DNA from: Stereocaulon alpinum
Taxonomy: Eukaryota > Ascomycota > Lecanoromycetes > Lecanorales > Stereocaulaceae
Length of the DNA stretch: 64,000 bases
NCBI GenBank assembly: GCA_018257865.1
Contig: JAEUBA010000089.1
Location: 1 to 64,000, forward strand
Direction: 5' to 3'
Under the pieces are notes generated by a model, which was given only the letters and a program-made list of their open reading frames with translations, was not told where the DNA came from and made no database searches. Below are positions 33,542 to 46,508 of this stretch, in pieces (positions within the stretch are counted from its first letter, which is position 1; each line of letters begins with the position of its first letter). The translations under genes were made by a program, and so were the position numbers.

Positions 33542-35775
33542 TTAATGCTTGACCTCAGCTGTATTTATTAATTCAAGGAGGTTCAACCCCTCCTCATCCA
33601 TTATCAGCCAGGACGCAAAACCGTTGCTCCACTCTTCGCTATGGCATCCGTACAGACAAGGAGCTTGCCCAGGACCCTTCCACATGTGAGTAAACTTGTC
33701 TTGTAGGCGACGTAGTTGAGACATGTAGCTCTCGTGCTCATAGTCATAGCCAGGATCGTGGCCAGGACCCATCTTTATAATGAAATCCATCCGGGTTAAC
33801 TGAACCTTGTTGAAAACCGTGGCGATCTCCTCGTTTGTAATGGGGTCGACATAACGGAAGTCGCCACGATTTTGGTAATAGTTGGATTCGATCTGATATT
33901 CAGGGCAGGAGGGATCAAACGGGGGTGGAGCCGGGTTTTCGCCGTGACATTGCGAGTGGGACCCCTCGCCAGTACGGTGGGAGTTGTGATAATCCACATC
34001 ACTGATGTCTGCGGAAGTGGAAGCGTCAAGCGGATGTAAATCGCCATGGTGGCTCCAAGAGATATCGATTCGTTGTGAGAGGGTTGAGGAGTAGTCGGAA
34101 TATGGGTTGAGAAGAGCAGGGTTGATGGATTCCGATGGCATTGCTGTTATAGGACAACCTTTCGAACCAGGTGAATTTGGGCCTCGCTTTTCTGGGGAAT
34201 AACGGAATGCTTCGTCGTAGCCTCGGTGGCCGCTATCATGTCCTAACTTGGCGTCGAGTTGCGGATAGGCATGGTCTGAGGGGCTGGATGAGAGAAAGTC
34301 TGTAAGATCCAACCCTTGAGACCAGGGACAATTGCCATTGTTGTCTCTTGTATGTGTCACTGAGGCTGAAGCATATTGATCGACTATCGAATTTCCTTCG
34401 CATATCGCCGTATATTTGCCATCAAGAGCGGATGCGTTGTAAGTGCCTAATTCAGGAGAAGTCGTATAGTGGGTCAAACCGCCGTAGGTTGATGTCAGCT
34501 TTCGACGCTTAGGATTAGCAATGGCAAAGTATGAGTCCTCGTGCTCATGTGTAACATGGTCAAAGCCACGCTTCTTGACGACAAGTTTGGGAACCGAATA
34601 ACTCGGTCCTGCAGAGTCAAGAGTTCCATGAAGACGTCGACTCTTTGAAGCACGTGAACTCGAAGAGTCAGCCTCCAAATCCAGCTCGGTCACTGTATGA
34701 CGTCGCTTCTGTCCAATCTTACTTGGCGCAGTTGCGGTGGCGACGGTCGGAGCCACGGAGACAGGCGAAGTAGCGGAGATAGGGAAGCCAGATGCCCCAG
34801 TTGTGTGGGAGGACATAGGCAAGCCAGACGCCATAGACGAATTGGAAGGCGCGGAAAGCCTCGCCTCGGCTTCACGAACAGCCTTGCGTCGACGATTGGG
34901 AAACAGGCCTTTATTTCCAACACGGAGAGCGTCACTTTCTGCCTTTGTCAAGTCGCGTCCAAATGAGTAGGAGCTGGTTGCTCCGGGGGGTAGAAGATCT
35001 AGCAAAGCCCTCATGATCTCATCGCTCCCCACTTTTTTCCTCCAAGACAAGCAAAGACCGACTTGGCGAAACTTCGTAGCTCTCTCAACGATTGTATACA
35101 CCCTCGCAGGCTTCTTCTTAGAATTGAGCCCCATTCGAGCTATCAGGAAACGTCAGCGATGTGAACGCTGACGAAGGAATTGACGTACCCATCAAGTCGT
35201 ATGGCTTGATCTCTCGATTAAGCCGAAGGTAATACTCAATAAATAGACCCTTTTCAGAGAAGCAGAGCGTGAGTGGGAGCTCTGGAAAATCGCGAATGGG
35301 ATGGTCATATGGATCCAGTAGTACTCGGGAACCAAACATAAGAGATCTGCAGGGTTTACGAGAATGAGGCTCATCTCCTGGGAACAATTGGAATAACACT
35401 GGGGGACGCTTGTCCCAGTCGTATCCATAGTCTTGATCTTGTCGGAGGAATGAGGTTTGATCAGCAGCATCCTTCCCATGCTGTCTCGGATACGCTAAGC
35501 TTGTCAGAAACTAAGTCTTGTCATAATGTCGATTTACGTACTATAGAAGCCATCACGGGCTGCTTGCTGTATAAGTAAGTGTCTAATTGTATGATGACGT
35601 ACGGCCGGTACTTCAACATGCCCAGTCAGTCAGTTGCATATGATAGCGGTCTATGTTGATACGTACTCCAATTTCCCGCCTTGTCCAAGTACTCCAGGCT
35701 TCCTTGGGCAATCCTTGTTTGGCCTCTTCCGGGCACACCATTGATAAGCGTGGGATTTATAGGCCGAGTCGACAT
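33542..35775 (-). CDS. Array family member C (two-domain, most diverged intact copy)
   Basis: Exons 35667-35775, 35542-35562, 35189-35494 and 33542-35139 give 677 residues; the 21-nt second exon is the least certain. I do not recognise a named family. The N-terminal domain (residues about 1-230) aligns with D, E and F: LEYLDKAGNW, then HGKD and QTSFLRQDQDYG, PPVLFQ, RVLLDPYDHPIRDFP, IEYYLRLNREIKPYDLMARM and KFRQVGLCLSWRKKVGSDE. The INQRAQR block is replaced by a diverged sequence (VERATKF). The linker (about 240-560) is Ser-rich with basic nuclear-type motifs (GQKRRHTVTEL, PKRRKLTS). The C-terminal domain ends the protein: RYVDP, VQLTRMDF, HESYMSQLRRLQDKF, MWKGPGQAPCLYG. The intron just before ARM is in phase 1, as in D and F. 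Confidence 0.7.
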
Positions 35776-38700
35776 CCTGATTTCGACACCCTTGGTGTTG
35801 CAGCTGGCAATATCACCCAGTCGAAGATTGAAAAGGGTACTGCGGGATCTCATGATCAGAAAGGAGGACTCGACACAATTGAAGCGAGGCAATGGGTTTC
35901 ATTAGAAGGATTGTAACACTTACGAAAAGCTCTACAGGGCCACAGACACGATGAGATGTGTATATTTCCAGTGCTTTGAGCGACTCAAAAGCTGTGGTCA
36001 AGGTCTGGCTTGTCGGAGTACGCCTGAGGAGAACCAATGTCTATCGAAGGGACTTCCCTCTATTTCGCAGATGTTCTTCAACTATGTTGAGAATATTTGC
36101 AATGTCGGAGAACGTCCTTCAGTACGTATGCAAGAACTATGGGCTGTGTTGTGTACGTCAGAAGAGTGATTCGACTCTGGTATGGAGAGATGATGGTGAT
36201 GAGTGATGAGGTGTTGCAAGTAGATTGAAGGACTTCAAGTAGAAAACCCAAGAGGCGGGGGGCTGGAAAGTGATGGAGGCAAAAGTGTCGAGATACACGC
36301 ATGATGGAGCGTGAATATAATCTCCAACGGCAAGGCTGCGTGTTGACGATAGGACCAGCCAATGCCCGTCTCTAAGCTTGTCGATAGCAGGCGGGGTAAA
36401 ACACTAGAGTGGTGGGGTAGTCTTTCATCAACTGGCAAATAGCGTATAGCCGGTGATTGACAAGGTCCACAAAGGGTTGATATTGCCAAGCCATGCCCTT
36501 TTAATACCTTGCATTGACACATGCAGTAATCATGTCGTTATCGAGAGTCTTAGTGGAAGATTGACTTCAATGCCGTTCTCAGATGCCCCTCCATATACAA
36601 GAGTCCTAGTGAGGTTGACAGTTGCTCCCCTCCGTGATTGGTTCGACGTTGCGGGGTGAAGGCCATGCTCACAGATGATATCAAGATGCATTATGATGAA
36701 AGTTGCCACTTACCAGTGTGTGCTAGCTCAACAATGTAGTGTTATATATCCAAGAAGCCGAGATACTTCATTTGCCGCGCTCTCCTTGAACACAGTGGAT
36801 GCCGCCACATCATATCTGTAAAACGTTACGAAGCTATCGAAATGCTGCTCTTGGACACGATTAGCTCGAGCAAGACATCGTCGGTACAACAATCTCCAAA
36901 AGCTGATCGGCGTGTTTCATGGTCTCACATGTTCCCAACATTCTGAACGGCCTCTGACGTGTATGGTAGCCATTACCCCTGGATGTATACCGAGTTCTCA
37001 TGCTATTGTCACTTCTATGACTTCCCAGACTTGTCCAGTCTCTCTGGGGTCGCTTCCTCATATCTTGCCTAAGGGAGCCCTTCTATGTCATCAAATCCGT
37101 GGAGAATTCCTATTCGCTCCACTGAAGCTTGAATTGAGTGCTCCTGGTGCCATACAAAAATTGAGGAGATGCTGCAGGTGAGGAACCCAGTACGGGTGTC
37201 CTTGTTCGCTCGTCGAGTCTGCGCCGTACAACGCTCAGCATCGCAACCCTGTATCGTATCCATCCCTCCAAATACGTTACGGTCTTGACCAAAGTCGTTG
37301 CTGGTCAGCTTCCAACAGACCTGAAGGCATCTTTATATATATATGGGGTGACGCAAGGCTGCGGATGATGAATCATTTCCTGCCAATCGGGTACGTTCTT
37401 CTTTTAATAAAGACTTGCATCATCGGCACCAAACCTTCTTGCCATTCATTGCGATCACTGAAGCTTTCCCCTATGATTATGGCTATATCATCAAAACGGA
37501 GCATGGTTTTGCCCAAGGACTGTGTTCTCTTGGTGCGCGTGAGGCGAGAACGTAGCCCAGCGTCTGTCGCCTATCGCTGGTATGCCGAGACTGCACCGTT
37601 GGATAGCTACACTTGAGCCGGTGTTTGTATACTGCTAAGCTCCGCAATAGAGTGACATCCAAGAATAATCAGCTGAGCTCTTCGAACACCTGTCACAATG
37701 ACCTTGGGTCATATCACGGAAATTCATACATTATACTCGGCCACTTGGCGATGTGGACAGTATGAAACACTTCTTATCCTAGATCGTGTCTCATATGAGT
37801 GCGTCTGGACTCTGGTCAGCAGGACTTTCTATACCCCTTGCACAATGACTTACAAATAGCTTTTAGGAGAACGGAAGGCTACTGTGCCTCCTTCTGCGCT
37901 CCATTGACCTGGCATGTTTGCGCTTTCCGTGGTCCATTCCGTTTCTGACATATGAAAGTGGTACGGGAAGTGTCATAACAGATCACTGCGCTGGGAGCTG
38001 AAGGTTTTGGTATAACTCCCACTCGTGAGCCTCAGGTGCGCGGTTGCAATTAAGTCCTGCTCAGGGCTCTTGTCTACCTGTGGACGATGATAAACTTTTT
38101 CGATGAGGAGGTGAACTTGCTACGATTCAGCTTGTCATATCGATGGGATTTGTCCACAGGCTGATTCCCAGGCATGGCACGCAACGATCTGAATGGTCTG
38201 AAGGCTTGAGCCGCCATTGAATTGTAATAATGAGCCTATGAGGTTCGAATATATCCCTTCGTCTATGCCTATCGCAGGCGTAGAGGGAGAGAATCATCTT
38301 GCAGTCCTTCGGGCAGATGCAAGTACCTATATACCCAGCCCGGCATCCGAGTTTGTCAATGAACTGGTCAGAAAACATCTGCGGCTTGTTACTTAATCTG
38401 AGAGTGCCACGTGGTGTGATGCTGAGGTATATTAGTGTCAGCAGTGTTTGTGAGCGAAGGTTCTAGATGTATCTCAGATTTAAATAGCTGCATATGTATC
38501 CAAGTAAACGCCTATACCGTTGTGAGATTCTTCAATCTTATGAATGTTTATACTTTGAAATGAGTAGTCTTGCTGTTCCTTAAGTAATAAACGGTGCCTG
38601 TTATTACGTGAAGATCTTACGCCACTATACAAGTGAGCCTGCGCGCTCAAACGCCGTTCGTAAATCACTTGTGGGGTATGAAGGTGCAGTACTGTCAAAC

Positions 38701-39768
38701 ATTTCCGCCACAAGTTGTGGGTATTTGAGGGCGTTCGTATGAAGGTTTGGCCACAATCCGGTGACCGCGAAGGTATACTTCACTAACATAAGAAGCAAAG
38801 AAAGACAATAAATGCATGAAATGAGTGTCCGACATTGATATTGATGCAAGTCACTTGGTTAATAACGCGGATATTGGTCAGTTACGAAGAGGCCGCTTGA
38901 GTTCAGCTATGATGCTGATGGCAAATTTGTGGACTCAGTCTGTGGAATGAAGACAGGTGAAGACGGACTTTCCATTCATCAAGCCATCCGGAGAAAACTA
39001 TACCTGTCACAGTTATTGTGGCATTGAAAAGCCTATCTTGATCATGCCTGTTCTTCGATCATTGAAGAGAATTAAGATGCTTGAGGTATCTCTCAGATGA
39101 TCTGGTGGCACGTCGAAAACGACGCTTCATTCCTACAATAGAAAGCTTTTGTATTGCTTTACGGCTTATTGACGGCTTATTAAAGATCTTCCGTTGTACG
39201 CATTGTTGGCAGATTCCACGCTTTGAAGGAAAGGTATGTCGTCTTTAGGTGGCCATTCTAAGAATAGCACTGCCAAGGAAAAACCTGAAAAGTGCCCGAC
39301 AACCTTTAACCCCACCCTAAACATCTCACCAGACAAGTTGCTTCTTGTCTTGATACATCTTGAAAGTATCTCATGATGATTAGATTGATTACGGACTCGT
39401 TCAGGCTGCTTCTGATGTACACTGTATTGTCTTCATTTTGTGCTGCTATCTACAAAGAGCTTTTCTTGACAACGCGTTCATCAAGGCTAACCAGGGAAAT
39501 TCAGATTTCGTCTTTCGGGACGACCTAGAACGCTCTGTGGATGACGAGGTGCAAGTATTAGGCAATTTAGTCGTCTGCTGATGCTTGTCCGTGGACCGAA
39601 GGTGGGTAAACAGCACAAACAAGGGTCATCTTTGTCCAAGGAATCGAATAAGAGAAAGGGACTTCAAAGCAATGCATGATTAGGACGTATAGACACTCGT
39701 AAGACCAATAGGAATCTAACAGAAGGCCTGCCGCGTCTTGGTCCCACCTATGAAGCCTTCGGCTTGCT
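35776..39768. other. 4-kb gene-free spacer in array
   Basis: No coding region or family motif can be supported in nearly 4 kb, on either strand. It contains only short TA runs (such as 37331-37345) and scattered short open frames. It may be an old, fully decayed array unit, but no surviving motif shows that. Confidence 0.4.
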
Positions 39769-42240
39769 CTACGACTCCTCGGCATCAATTTCCTTCATCA
39801 ACCTAGCATGCGATGTTCTGGCGTCTCGGACCTTTTTACTGAGCTCCCGACCTTGCGAGTCATCCGTCTTCCACTTGTCGAACCCACGGTACCACGCTGA
39901 GAGGCTATAAAGTATAGGCACAGGCAACTCTCCCATCCATCTCTCTGTGTGATGCTGGTGAAGACGACGGAACTGAGAAGCGTAGCTCTCGTGCCCGTAC
40001 TCGTTCAGATCTTGTGGTGGCATGGAGCCTTTCAGAGAGAAGAAATGGACACGCGTGAGCTCCAGTGCTTTGGAGATCGCTTCCTCTTCGGCATCAGTCT
40101 CAGGGATAATGTAGCGATAGTCGCCGCGCTCAATGCCGGCCTCAGCCTCGGTCTGGAAGTCTTCGTCGAGCTGGGGGTCGAGGTTCAGCGCTTCTGATGA
40201 GACGGCGCCGAACATGTTATAGGCATTCTTAGGCTGTGTTGCGCGGTTCTTGTCCCTTGTAACATGGACTGACCGTGTTGGGTGTGTATTTGCCTCGAAA
40301 GATGGGACGGCCTTGTCTACTTTGCTCCGCTTCGACACTTCACCTTCACCCTGGTCGATCTCATGTGTCTTGTCGCTCATGTCTCGCTTGCGCTTCGTCT
40401 TCGCAAGTGGAAGGGCTCCTTGCTCCGTGAGAGACTTTGTAGGAGGTGTTGGAAAATCAGAGTCAACGTGACTTGCTGCCTGGCTGAAGCTACCAGTAGC
40501 TGATATTGTGCGGAGCTCGGAGTCAAGGGTCTCATTGAAATTCATGCCTGGCATTCCTTTTGGATACTTGAGTGATACTGGTGAGCGAAATTCTGAGGGG
40601 ATTTTGCGACGAAGCTTTCTTGGCTGGGTACTAGTGTTGGTAGCGTCATGTGATAATTGAGAAGTGTTACCGACACGGGCCCGCTTCATTTGTGGAACAT
40701 GTGAATCATCCGCAGAATCATCGTCATCTTGTGCGAGATAGTGTTTCCCACATGTGTTGGGAGATTGTCCTGGTAGTGACTTTTCTCCGTGGCTTCGTCT
40801 TGGGATTGGCTTCGCTGCGTGGCGTGGCTCCGCAACGATCTTCTCTGCCAGGGTCTGTCTCGTGATTGGATAATCAAAGTCTCCTCCGCTACTTGCGGTG
40901 GGATTGTTAGAATTTGCTATCCAGTGGAGGGAGGCGTGGATGCTATCCTCGCTACCCGTCGCGTCAAGCGAGGCTTCGTCTTCAGCTTGGGCTTCATATT
41001 CGTCTTCGAAGTTCGGCCCATAGTGGTCCTTCTTGTCATTGGCATATAAAGCAGGACCTTCCTCACCGTAGTCTGTCTTCGATGCTTCCTCGTCAGCGAG
41101 GTCCTCAGGACGATCATTCTTACTGGCATTCTTCCCCTTGGGGTACTCCTCGACAGCGTCTTCAACAACTCTCTTCTCAGCTGAATCTTCCCCCTCGATT
41201 TTGAGAACGTTATCGCTGATTCGGTATATCTTTTTACCTTTCTTCTTGTCGGTGCTGTCGGCGTCCTGCTTGTCCTCCCTCTTAGCGTTTCGAGCCCGCG
41301 ACAGCATCTTGCCTTCATTCTGCTTTGTAATTGCAACCCTCTCGTCTTTTTCTAGGTCGCGGAAGTACTTTATCGAATTGACGGCAGGGTTCTTGCACCA
41401 GTCAGGGATTAAGCTCAGGATGTAGTCGTTCTTGCTTTGTGTGCCTTCTCGTTGGTTCCAAGAGATCAAGCCCGCCGTACCCCGGTATCGTTGGGCTCGC
41501 TGGTTAATTGTTCCACCTCTGGGTGCTTTCCACTCGCTGCTGCCTTTCCCTCCCCAATAATTGGGCATCCGAGCTATCACCTCACAGTCAGCTTTGGTCT
41601 TAATGGTGAGCGATCCACGTACCAATCAGATCATAGTCTGTCAGCTGTGCGTTTTGACGATAGTAGTACTCTATGTCGTGACCCTCGAGCTCAGAGGATA
41701 GTACCTTTGGTAAGTGGGGAAAGTCACGAATGCCATGATCGAAGGCGTCTAGCACGATACGACCTTCGTCAAGGAGGTAACCTGTTGGTTCCGCGCTATG
41801 CTGACCATCTTTGGTGATGCGGAACAAGACATCTGGTCGATTGGCCCGTAGTGGGCCAACATCTTTGTCTTTGGGGAGGAAGCTGGTATAATTGGTGGGA
41901 TGCTTCCCTCCCTTGTTGCCATGCTTCTTCGAAAAGGCTGCATCTCTTAGGTCAAATGAAGATACGGAGAGAGCTGGTGAGCTTACTGTATTGGCTCGGG
42001 TCTTCCTCTTGCAAAACCTTTGCTCGAATGTCATCAAGACGGACGGCAGCCTCTGAATCGTTGTCAGCGATTTGCACTCTGCATCGATCCGTGTGTTGGA
42101 CTTAACTTACCCCAAATGCCAGTCATTGGGTTGTTGTACTGAAGTCGGCCATTGGACCGTGTTCGAGTCTCCCCAAACTCCCTGGGCGTAGTACCCCTCT
42201 CACAGACAGGGTTCTTCGGATGTGTAAGGAGCTTCGTCAT
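39769..42240 (-). CDS. Array family member D (two-domain, longest copy)
   Basis: Exons 42111-42240, 41987-42052, 41623-41937 and 39769-41573 give 771 residues in continuous frame. Function is unknown. N-terminal domain: LLTHPKNPVCERG, NGRLQYNNPMTGIW, RLDDIRAKVLQEEDPSQY, KKHGNKGG, NYTSFLPKDKDVG, RPDVLF, RIVLDAFDHGIRDFPHLP, LEGHDIEYYYRQN, DYDLIARMP, GGTINQRAQRYR, LISWNQREGTQSKNDYILS and LIP. The linker (about 250-640) is strongly charged, with lysine-rich motifs (DKKKGKKIYR, KTKRKRDMS) and acidic stretches, consistent with nuclear location. The C-terminal domain is DYRYIIP, ALELTRVHFF, HESYASQFRRLHQ, VPILYSLSAW and FDKWKTDD. No signal peptide, membrane helix or known catalytic motif is visible. 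Confidence 0.78.
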
Positions 42241-44651
42241 CATGTAGTAGTTGGCGAGAATGAGAGTTCTGAAGGGCTGCTTGACGGATTTTAAGTTGAC
42301 AAAATTGTACGTCTGAAGATCACATGTTCGAAGACAATGCAAGATGATGAAGTTGAGGAGGAGTGGACAAGGCAATAAAGAATAACGTGATTCCACGTAC
42401 CTTGACGCCTTAAGAGGTATGGGAGGAGATTGAGTGTGTCGTAAGGTCTTGTGGGATTAACGGAAAACGGTGAGGGGTTGAGGATAGACAAGAGAAATAC
42501 GGGGATGCTGAGGGGAAGAGCAGTGTTGAGCCCACACTATCGAGGAGAGTACTTGAAGCAGCGTTCCGTGCTTCTCTCCCAGATGCCGTTGTGTTAGGAG
42601 ATTCGGTCTCCGAGGGGCTAATATTCTTCCATGAACACATAAGCCGTAAGCTGATGATATGTGTGTTACTAGAGGGATTTCATTGAGGGTCGAAATATGT
42701 ATCGAGGCTGGAAAATGAGGGGCTGGGCTAAGGCTGCAGGTGAACAGTGAAGGAACAGCCTTCTCCATCATGGGATGAGGAGATGATCAATGACACAGGT
42801 GTTGAGGCGGCCATTGACACTCGGCAAGTCAAAATATTGCTTCGAAGCACAATCTTTGTGGGTCGAACAATGGTCTTCAGGGCTCCTAGCTGGTGTGGGA
42901 GAGGAAACTTGTCGTCGAGATCTTCCCAATATGGAACGACATAGCGTCTCCAGAACGGTCTTGCGACTCTTTGATGTTCAACTCTGTGCTGTGCCCTGAG
43001 GTCGTCGACAGTAGCATACACGGTGCCAGATGAGATTCCAACCAATGCAACCCACTTCTCCGTCCTCAACGAATGTCCCTAACGAACATCAGTAGTCCAT
43101 GAACATTCGTTGCCTACCCATGAACCCCGAATCCATGTCCGAAAGATGGAATGGACTACCCTGTGTAAATCTTCGTGGCACCGGTCATTTTGATGCTGCT
43201 CCTTCCATATCTTGAATGTGTCTTAGGAGGTTCCTTGTACACCGAGTCCTCCTTATCATCGGACTGTCAGGCTGCATTGATCCGCAGTCATCCTACCGAT
43301 GAGGCTATTTGGTTTTTACGGTCTGTTGGCAGCCATCTCTGTTCTCGTTGTCCTTGCAAGGTTCCTTGGAACACACGGTATGTGTATCGACTTTAGGAGT
43401 TGATAGGTTAGACTATTTTGCTCTCTCTTAATCCGATCGAGGAACAGTACTGATCCAGTCTGATGCTCCACCTCGGGCGATTACGTATATATGTATTCGT
43501 ATATACTGATGTAAACGATCACAATCTTTGGCCAAGACTCATATATCCAATCTACAGCGGACAAAAGCATGTTATATAATTAAGGGCTGATAACACTAAG
43601 CCCGCCGGTAAAAGTGGGATATCACGATGCCATATGATCACTACAAAAAGGAAGCAGTAGTCACCAATTCATACATAGGTCACTACCCTTTGACGTCGCT
43701 TACATCAAGCTTGTCAGAGGATCCTTACGCTAGATATGCTATCAAATCTTTGAAGTGAATATGACTGTTGAAGCAACTGTTGAAGCAACTGTTGAAGCAA
43801 CAGAAGGGCACTATGTGGTGAGGCTTGTGATAGGCTGTGAAGGTATTTACGGCAAGTGAAGGTAAATTCCACTTTCAACAGACAGATGATTTGTGGGCGG
43901 CCAAAATTGTTGGCTGTGAAGAGTTTCAGTCGCTATTTGCCTACTTCATGAGTGGCTATGCGGCTGCATCTGCACTGCTCCATCAACAGCGAGTTAGTGA
44001 ATTCAGGAGAGTCTATAGAACATTCATTGTCCTCGTGAGTGTGGTCTTAGTAACAAGGGTGTAGATTTAGACACACGCTGCCAGAAGTAGAGGCCGGGTG
44101 TTAGCGTAGAGCAAGTCTTAACTTCATGCCATGCCCAATGACATCTTCATTGGGGGTTTTCAGCTCGTTCTTAAGCCCATCGTTAGTAGCTCACGCTGCG
44201 GAGAACAGAACACTCAGGCCGAATGTTCTTGCTCGCTCTTAGTAATGAAGCATGCTATTTACAGTAGCCACTTGGCTTAAGGCGCCACCAGCCCACGCCT
44301 CTCCTATGACAGACAGATCCAGCAACCGGAAAGCCTCTGTGTATGAGATTGTCAACGATAGTGGAAGCGCACTGTCGAATGATGATGGTGATGGTGCTTA
44401 TGGAAAGAGCAAAACAGATACGCATGGCTGAGACCATTCATAGCTCTGGTCTCTTTGTTCCCATGAGGAACGATGTCCAAGCAGTCGTATGAGTTGAAAT
44501 CATGGCAATGTATGTAAGGAGTGTCGCCCGCGAATCCTCTGTAAGACAAGAAAGCTCCATTGATCTCCAGATTCTGTAAGGATCCCAGACTCCATTCAGC
44601 AACCACCGATCTCCAGCCCCAGGAGAAATCTCACCTCTAAAAGCCATTCCC
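42241..44651. other. Intergenic spacer in array with 12-bp triplicate
   Basis: This includes the promoter of member D. A 12-bp unit, ACTGTTGAAGCA, occurs three times in tandem at 43764-43799. An open frame at 42728-43069 (-) has no recognisable content and is not called. No family fragment was found. Confidence 0.45.
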
Positions 44652-46508
44652 TCAAGAGAGCGTCTCGCGCTTGATATCATCTTCACTACTCTCGTCACTC
44701 GTATTCCACAACTCGTCTACTGCTGCCTTGAGCTCTTTGCCCCTACGATCGGGCGCGTTCCAGTCTCCAAAGCCCCCATGCCACTCGGGCAGACGATACG
44801 GAAGTGGAACAGGGCGAGGCCGAGTCTTCCTCCAGGCATTGTCGAACCAATCACAAAGTCGTAGATAATGCGAAGCATAGCACTCGCGCTGGTGACGACT
44901 CCAAAGCTCATCGGGAGGCATGTACCCGCAAAGCTCGGAGCAATCGATGCGTGTAAGCTCGAGGGCTCGGTTCACATCCCATTTGTCTTCAAAATCTGTA
45001 AATCTTCCGTAGGGGGCAATGTAACGGACGTCGCCTCGAGCGATACCGGCAACGACATCAGACTTGAATTGTTGGTCACTTTCTGGATCAAAGGTCACTG
45101 GCCACAAAGCGTTGCCGACTGGAAGGGAGCTGCGCGGTAGGGCAGTGGTAAATCTTGCGTCTTGCTCACGAAGTCTGTTCGTTGCATCCCTCTTTGTCCA
45201 CGCCGTACGAATCGACATGGTCCTGCGAGACACTGAAGTAGGCAGTAGCGGCGGCTCAATTTCGATACGCTTTGTGGGATACGATCTGTAATTAGCATCC
45301 TCTCGTTTCCGTTTCATGTTTGCGGTGTGATACTCGAGTGAGGTTTGTTGTGCCGCTGGCTGCTCGTCTTGATTGAACTCCTCGGTCTGACCTGGCGCGG
45401 AGTCAGTAATGAGATGGGAACGGCTGGAATAGACAGTGAGTTTCGCACCTGGGGCAGCGTTTGAAGTAAACTCGGATATTTGGGCTGCTCTTGCCGGACG
45501 TGGTCTGGAGTCTTTCTTTCGGGAAGGTGCGCGCTTCCAAGGAAGCACCATGTCTTCATCGCTCTCGGTATCAGCAAAGGCATCGTCATTATTCACTAGG
45601 TAGCCGTCAACCACATTCCTGGCTCTGGAGGTAAGTCTTGGAACGTCCTTGGCTCGGGCGGAACCCTTAGTGACCTTCTTGATGTTGGTCGCAGCGTTTG
45701 TGTTCCGAGATGCCTCCATGATCTTCCCTCTGTCTCGAGCGTTGACAGCCTTTACCTCGTCATCGTTGAAATCTCTGAAGTCGCGCGTCGAATTGACACT
45801 GGCCGCTTTGTATTTGCTGGGAATCAGGCTCAAGATGAAATGGTTTTTGGTGCCGGTCCCCGCTCGACTATTCCATGAGATACAAGCTGCCCTTGTACGG
45901 AACCTCTGAGCACGTTGGTTGATAGTGCCTCCTCTCATGGGCTCACTACGGTACTGTTCGCCTCCGTTCCCATAATGGAAGGCGTGCGGCATGCGAGCGA
46001 TCAAGTCATAATCCATGATTTCTGCATTTTGTCGGTAATAGTGTTCAATGTCGTGTCCTTCCAGCTCGGAGGACAAGACCTTTGGCAGCACGTCTGGAAA
46101 GTCTCTCAGTCCATGATCATACATGTCTAGGACGATGCGATCGCCGTCCATGACGTATGCTGTGGGCTTTGCCTGATAAGGCTCCGTGTTCTCGATTTGA
46201 AAAAGTATCTGGGGACGGTTTTCTCTTTCTGGACCGAAATCTTTGTCCTTCTGCAGGAAAGAAGTGTAGTTGGTTGGCTCCTTTCCATGGTGGTTTCCAT
46301 GCTTCTTTGGGATGGTATACTGGTCAGAATCTTCTTCTCTCAATAGCTTGTCCCTAATATCGCGAAGATGCACAGCGGCCTGCCATTTCCCGGTCATGGG
46401 GTTGAGATATTCGAGCATACCACGCCGAGTGGTCCGTGTCCGTCCGAGCTCGCTCGGATTACCGCTCGCCCCACCACTGGGATTCGAGGGGTGCTTGAGC
46501 TTGGTCAT
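44652..46508 (-). CDS. Array family member E (two-domain, intronless)
   Basis: One exon encodes 618 residues. Both family domains are complete. N-terminal: LKHPSNPSGG, RRGMLEYLNPMTGKW, HLRDIRDKLLREEDSDQYT, PKKHGNHHGKEPTNYTSFL, KDKDFGPERENRPQILFQ, RIVLDMYDHGLRDFP, LEGHDIEHYYRQN, DYDLIARMP, RGGTINQRAQRFR, ISWNSRAGTGTKNHF and ILSLIP. C-terminal: DVRYIAPYGRFTDFEDKWDV, RALELTRIDC, RECYASHYLRLCDWF and LPYRLPEWHGGFGDW. The linker has basic clusters (RAPSRKKDSRPRPARA, MKRKREDAN). C, D and F have introns inside the N-terminal domain, and E lacks all of them, which suggests retroposition or precise intron loss. It is closest to member F. It is probably nuclear; function unknown. Confidence 0.8.
   Translation of the reverse strand: MTKLKHPSNPSGGASGNPSELGRTRTTRRGMLEYLNPMTGKWQAAVHLRDIRDKLLREEDSDQYTIPKKHGNHHGKEPTNYTSFLQKDKDFGPERENRPQILFQIENTEPYQAKPTAYVMDGDRIVLDMYDHGLRDFPDVLPKVLSSELEGHDIEHYYRQNAEIMDYDLIARMPHAFHYGNGGEQYRSEPMRGGTINQRAQRFRTRAACISWNSRAGTGTKNHFILSLIPSKYKAASVNSTRDFRDFNDDEVKAVNARDRGKIMEASRNTNAATNIKKVTKGSARAKDVPRLTSRARNVVDGYLVNNDDAFADTESDEDMVLPWKRAPSRKKDSRPRPARAAQISEFTSNAAPGAKLTVYSSRSHLITDSAPGQTEEFNQDEQPAAQQTSLEYHTANMKRKREDANYRSYPTKRIEIEPPLLPTSVSRRTMSIRTAWTKRDATNRLREQDARFTTALPRSSLPVGNALWPVTFDPESDQQFKSDVVAGIARGDVRYIAPYGRFTDFEDKWDVNRALELTRIDCSELCGYMPPDELWSRHQRECYASHYLRLCDWFDNAWRKTRPRPVPLPYRLPEWHGGFGDWNAPDRRGKELKAAVDELWNTSDESSEDDIKRETLS

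Noticed and set aside
42728..43069. 113-codon open frame (-) upstream of array member D
   Set aside because: Tryptophan-containing and plausible in composition, but it matches neither family domain nor anything I recognise.
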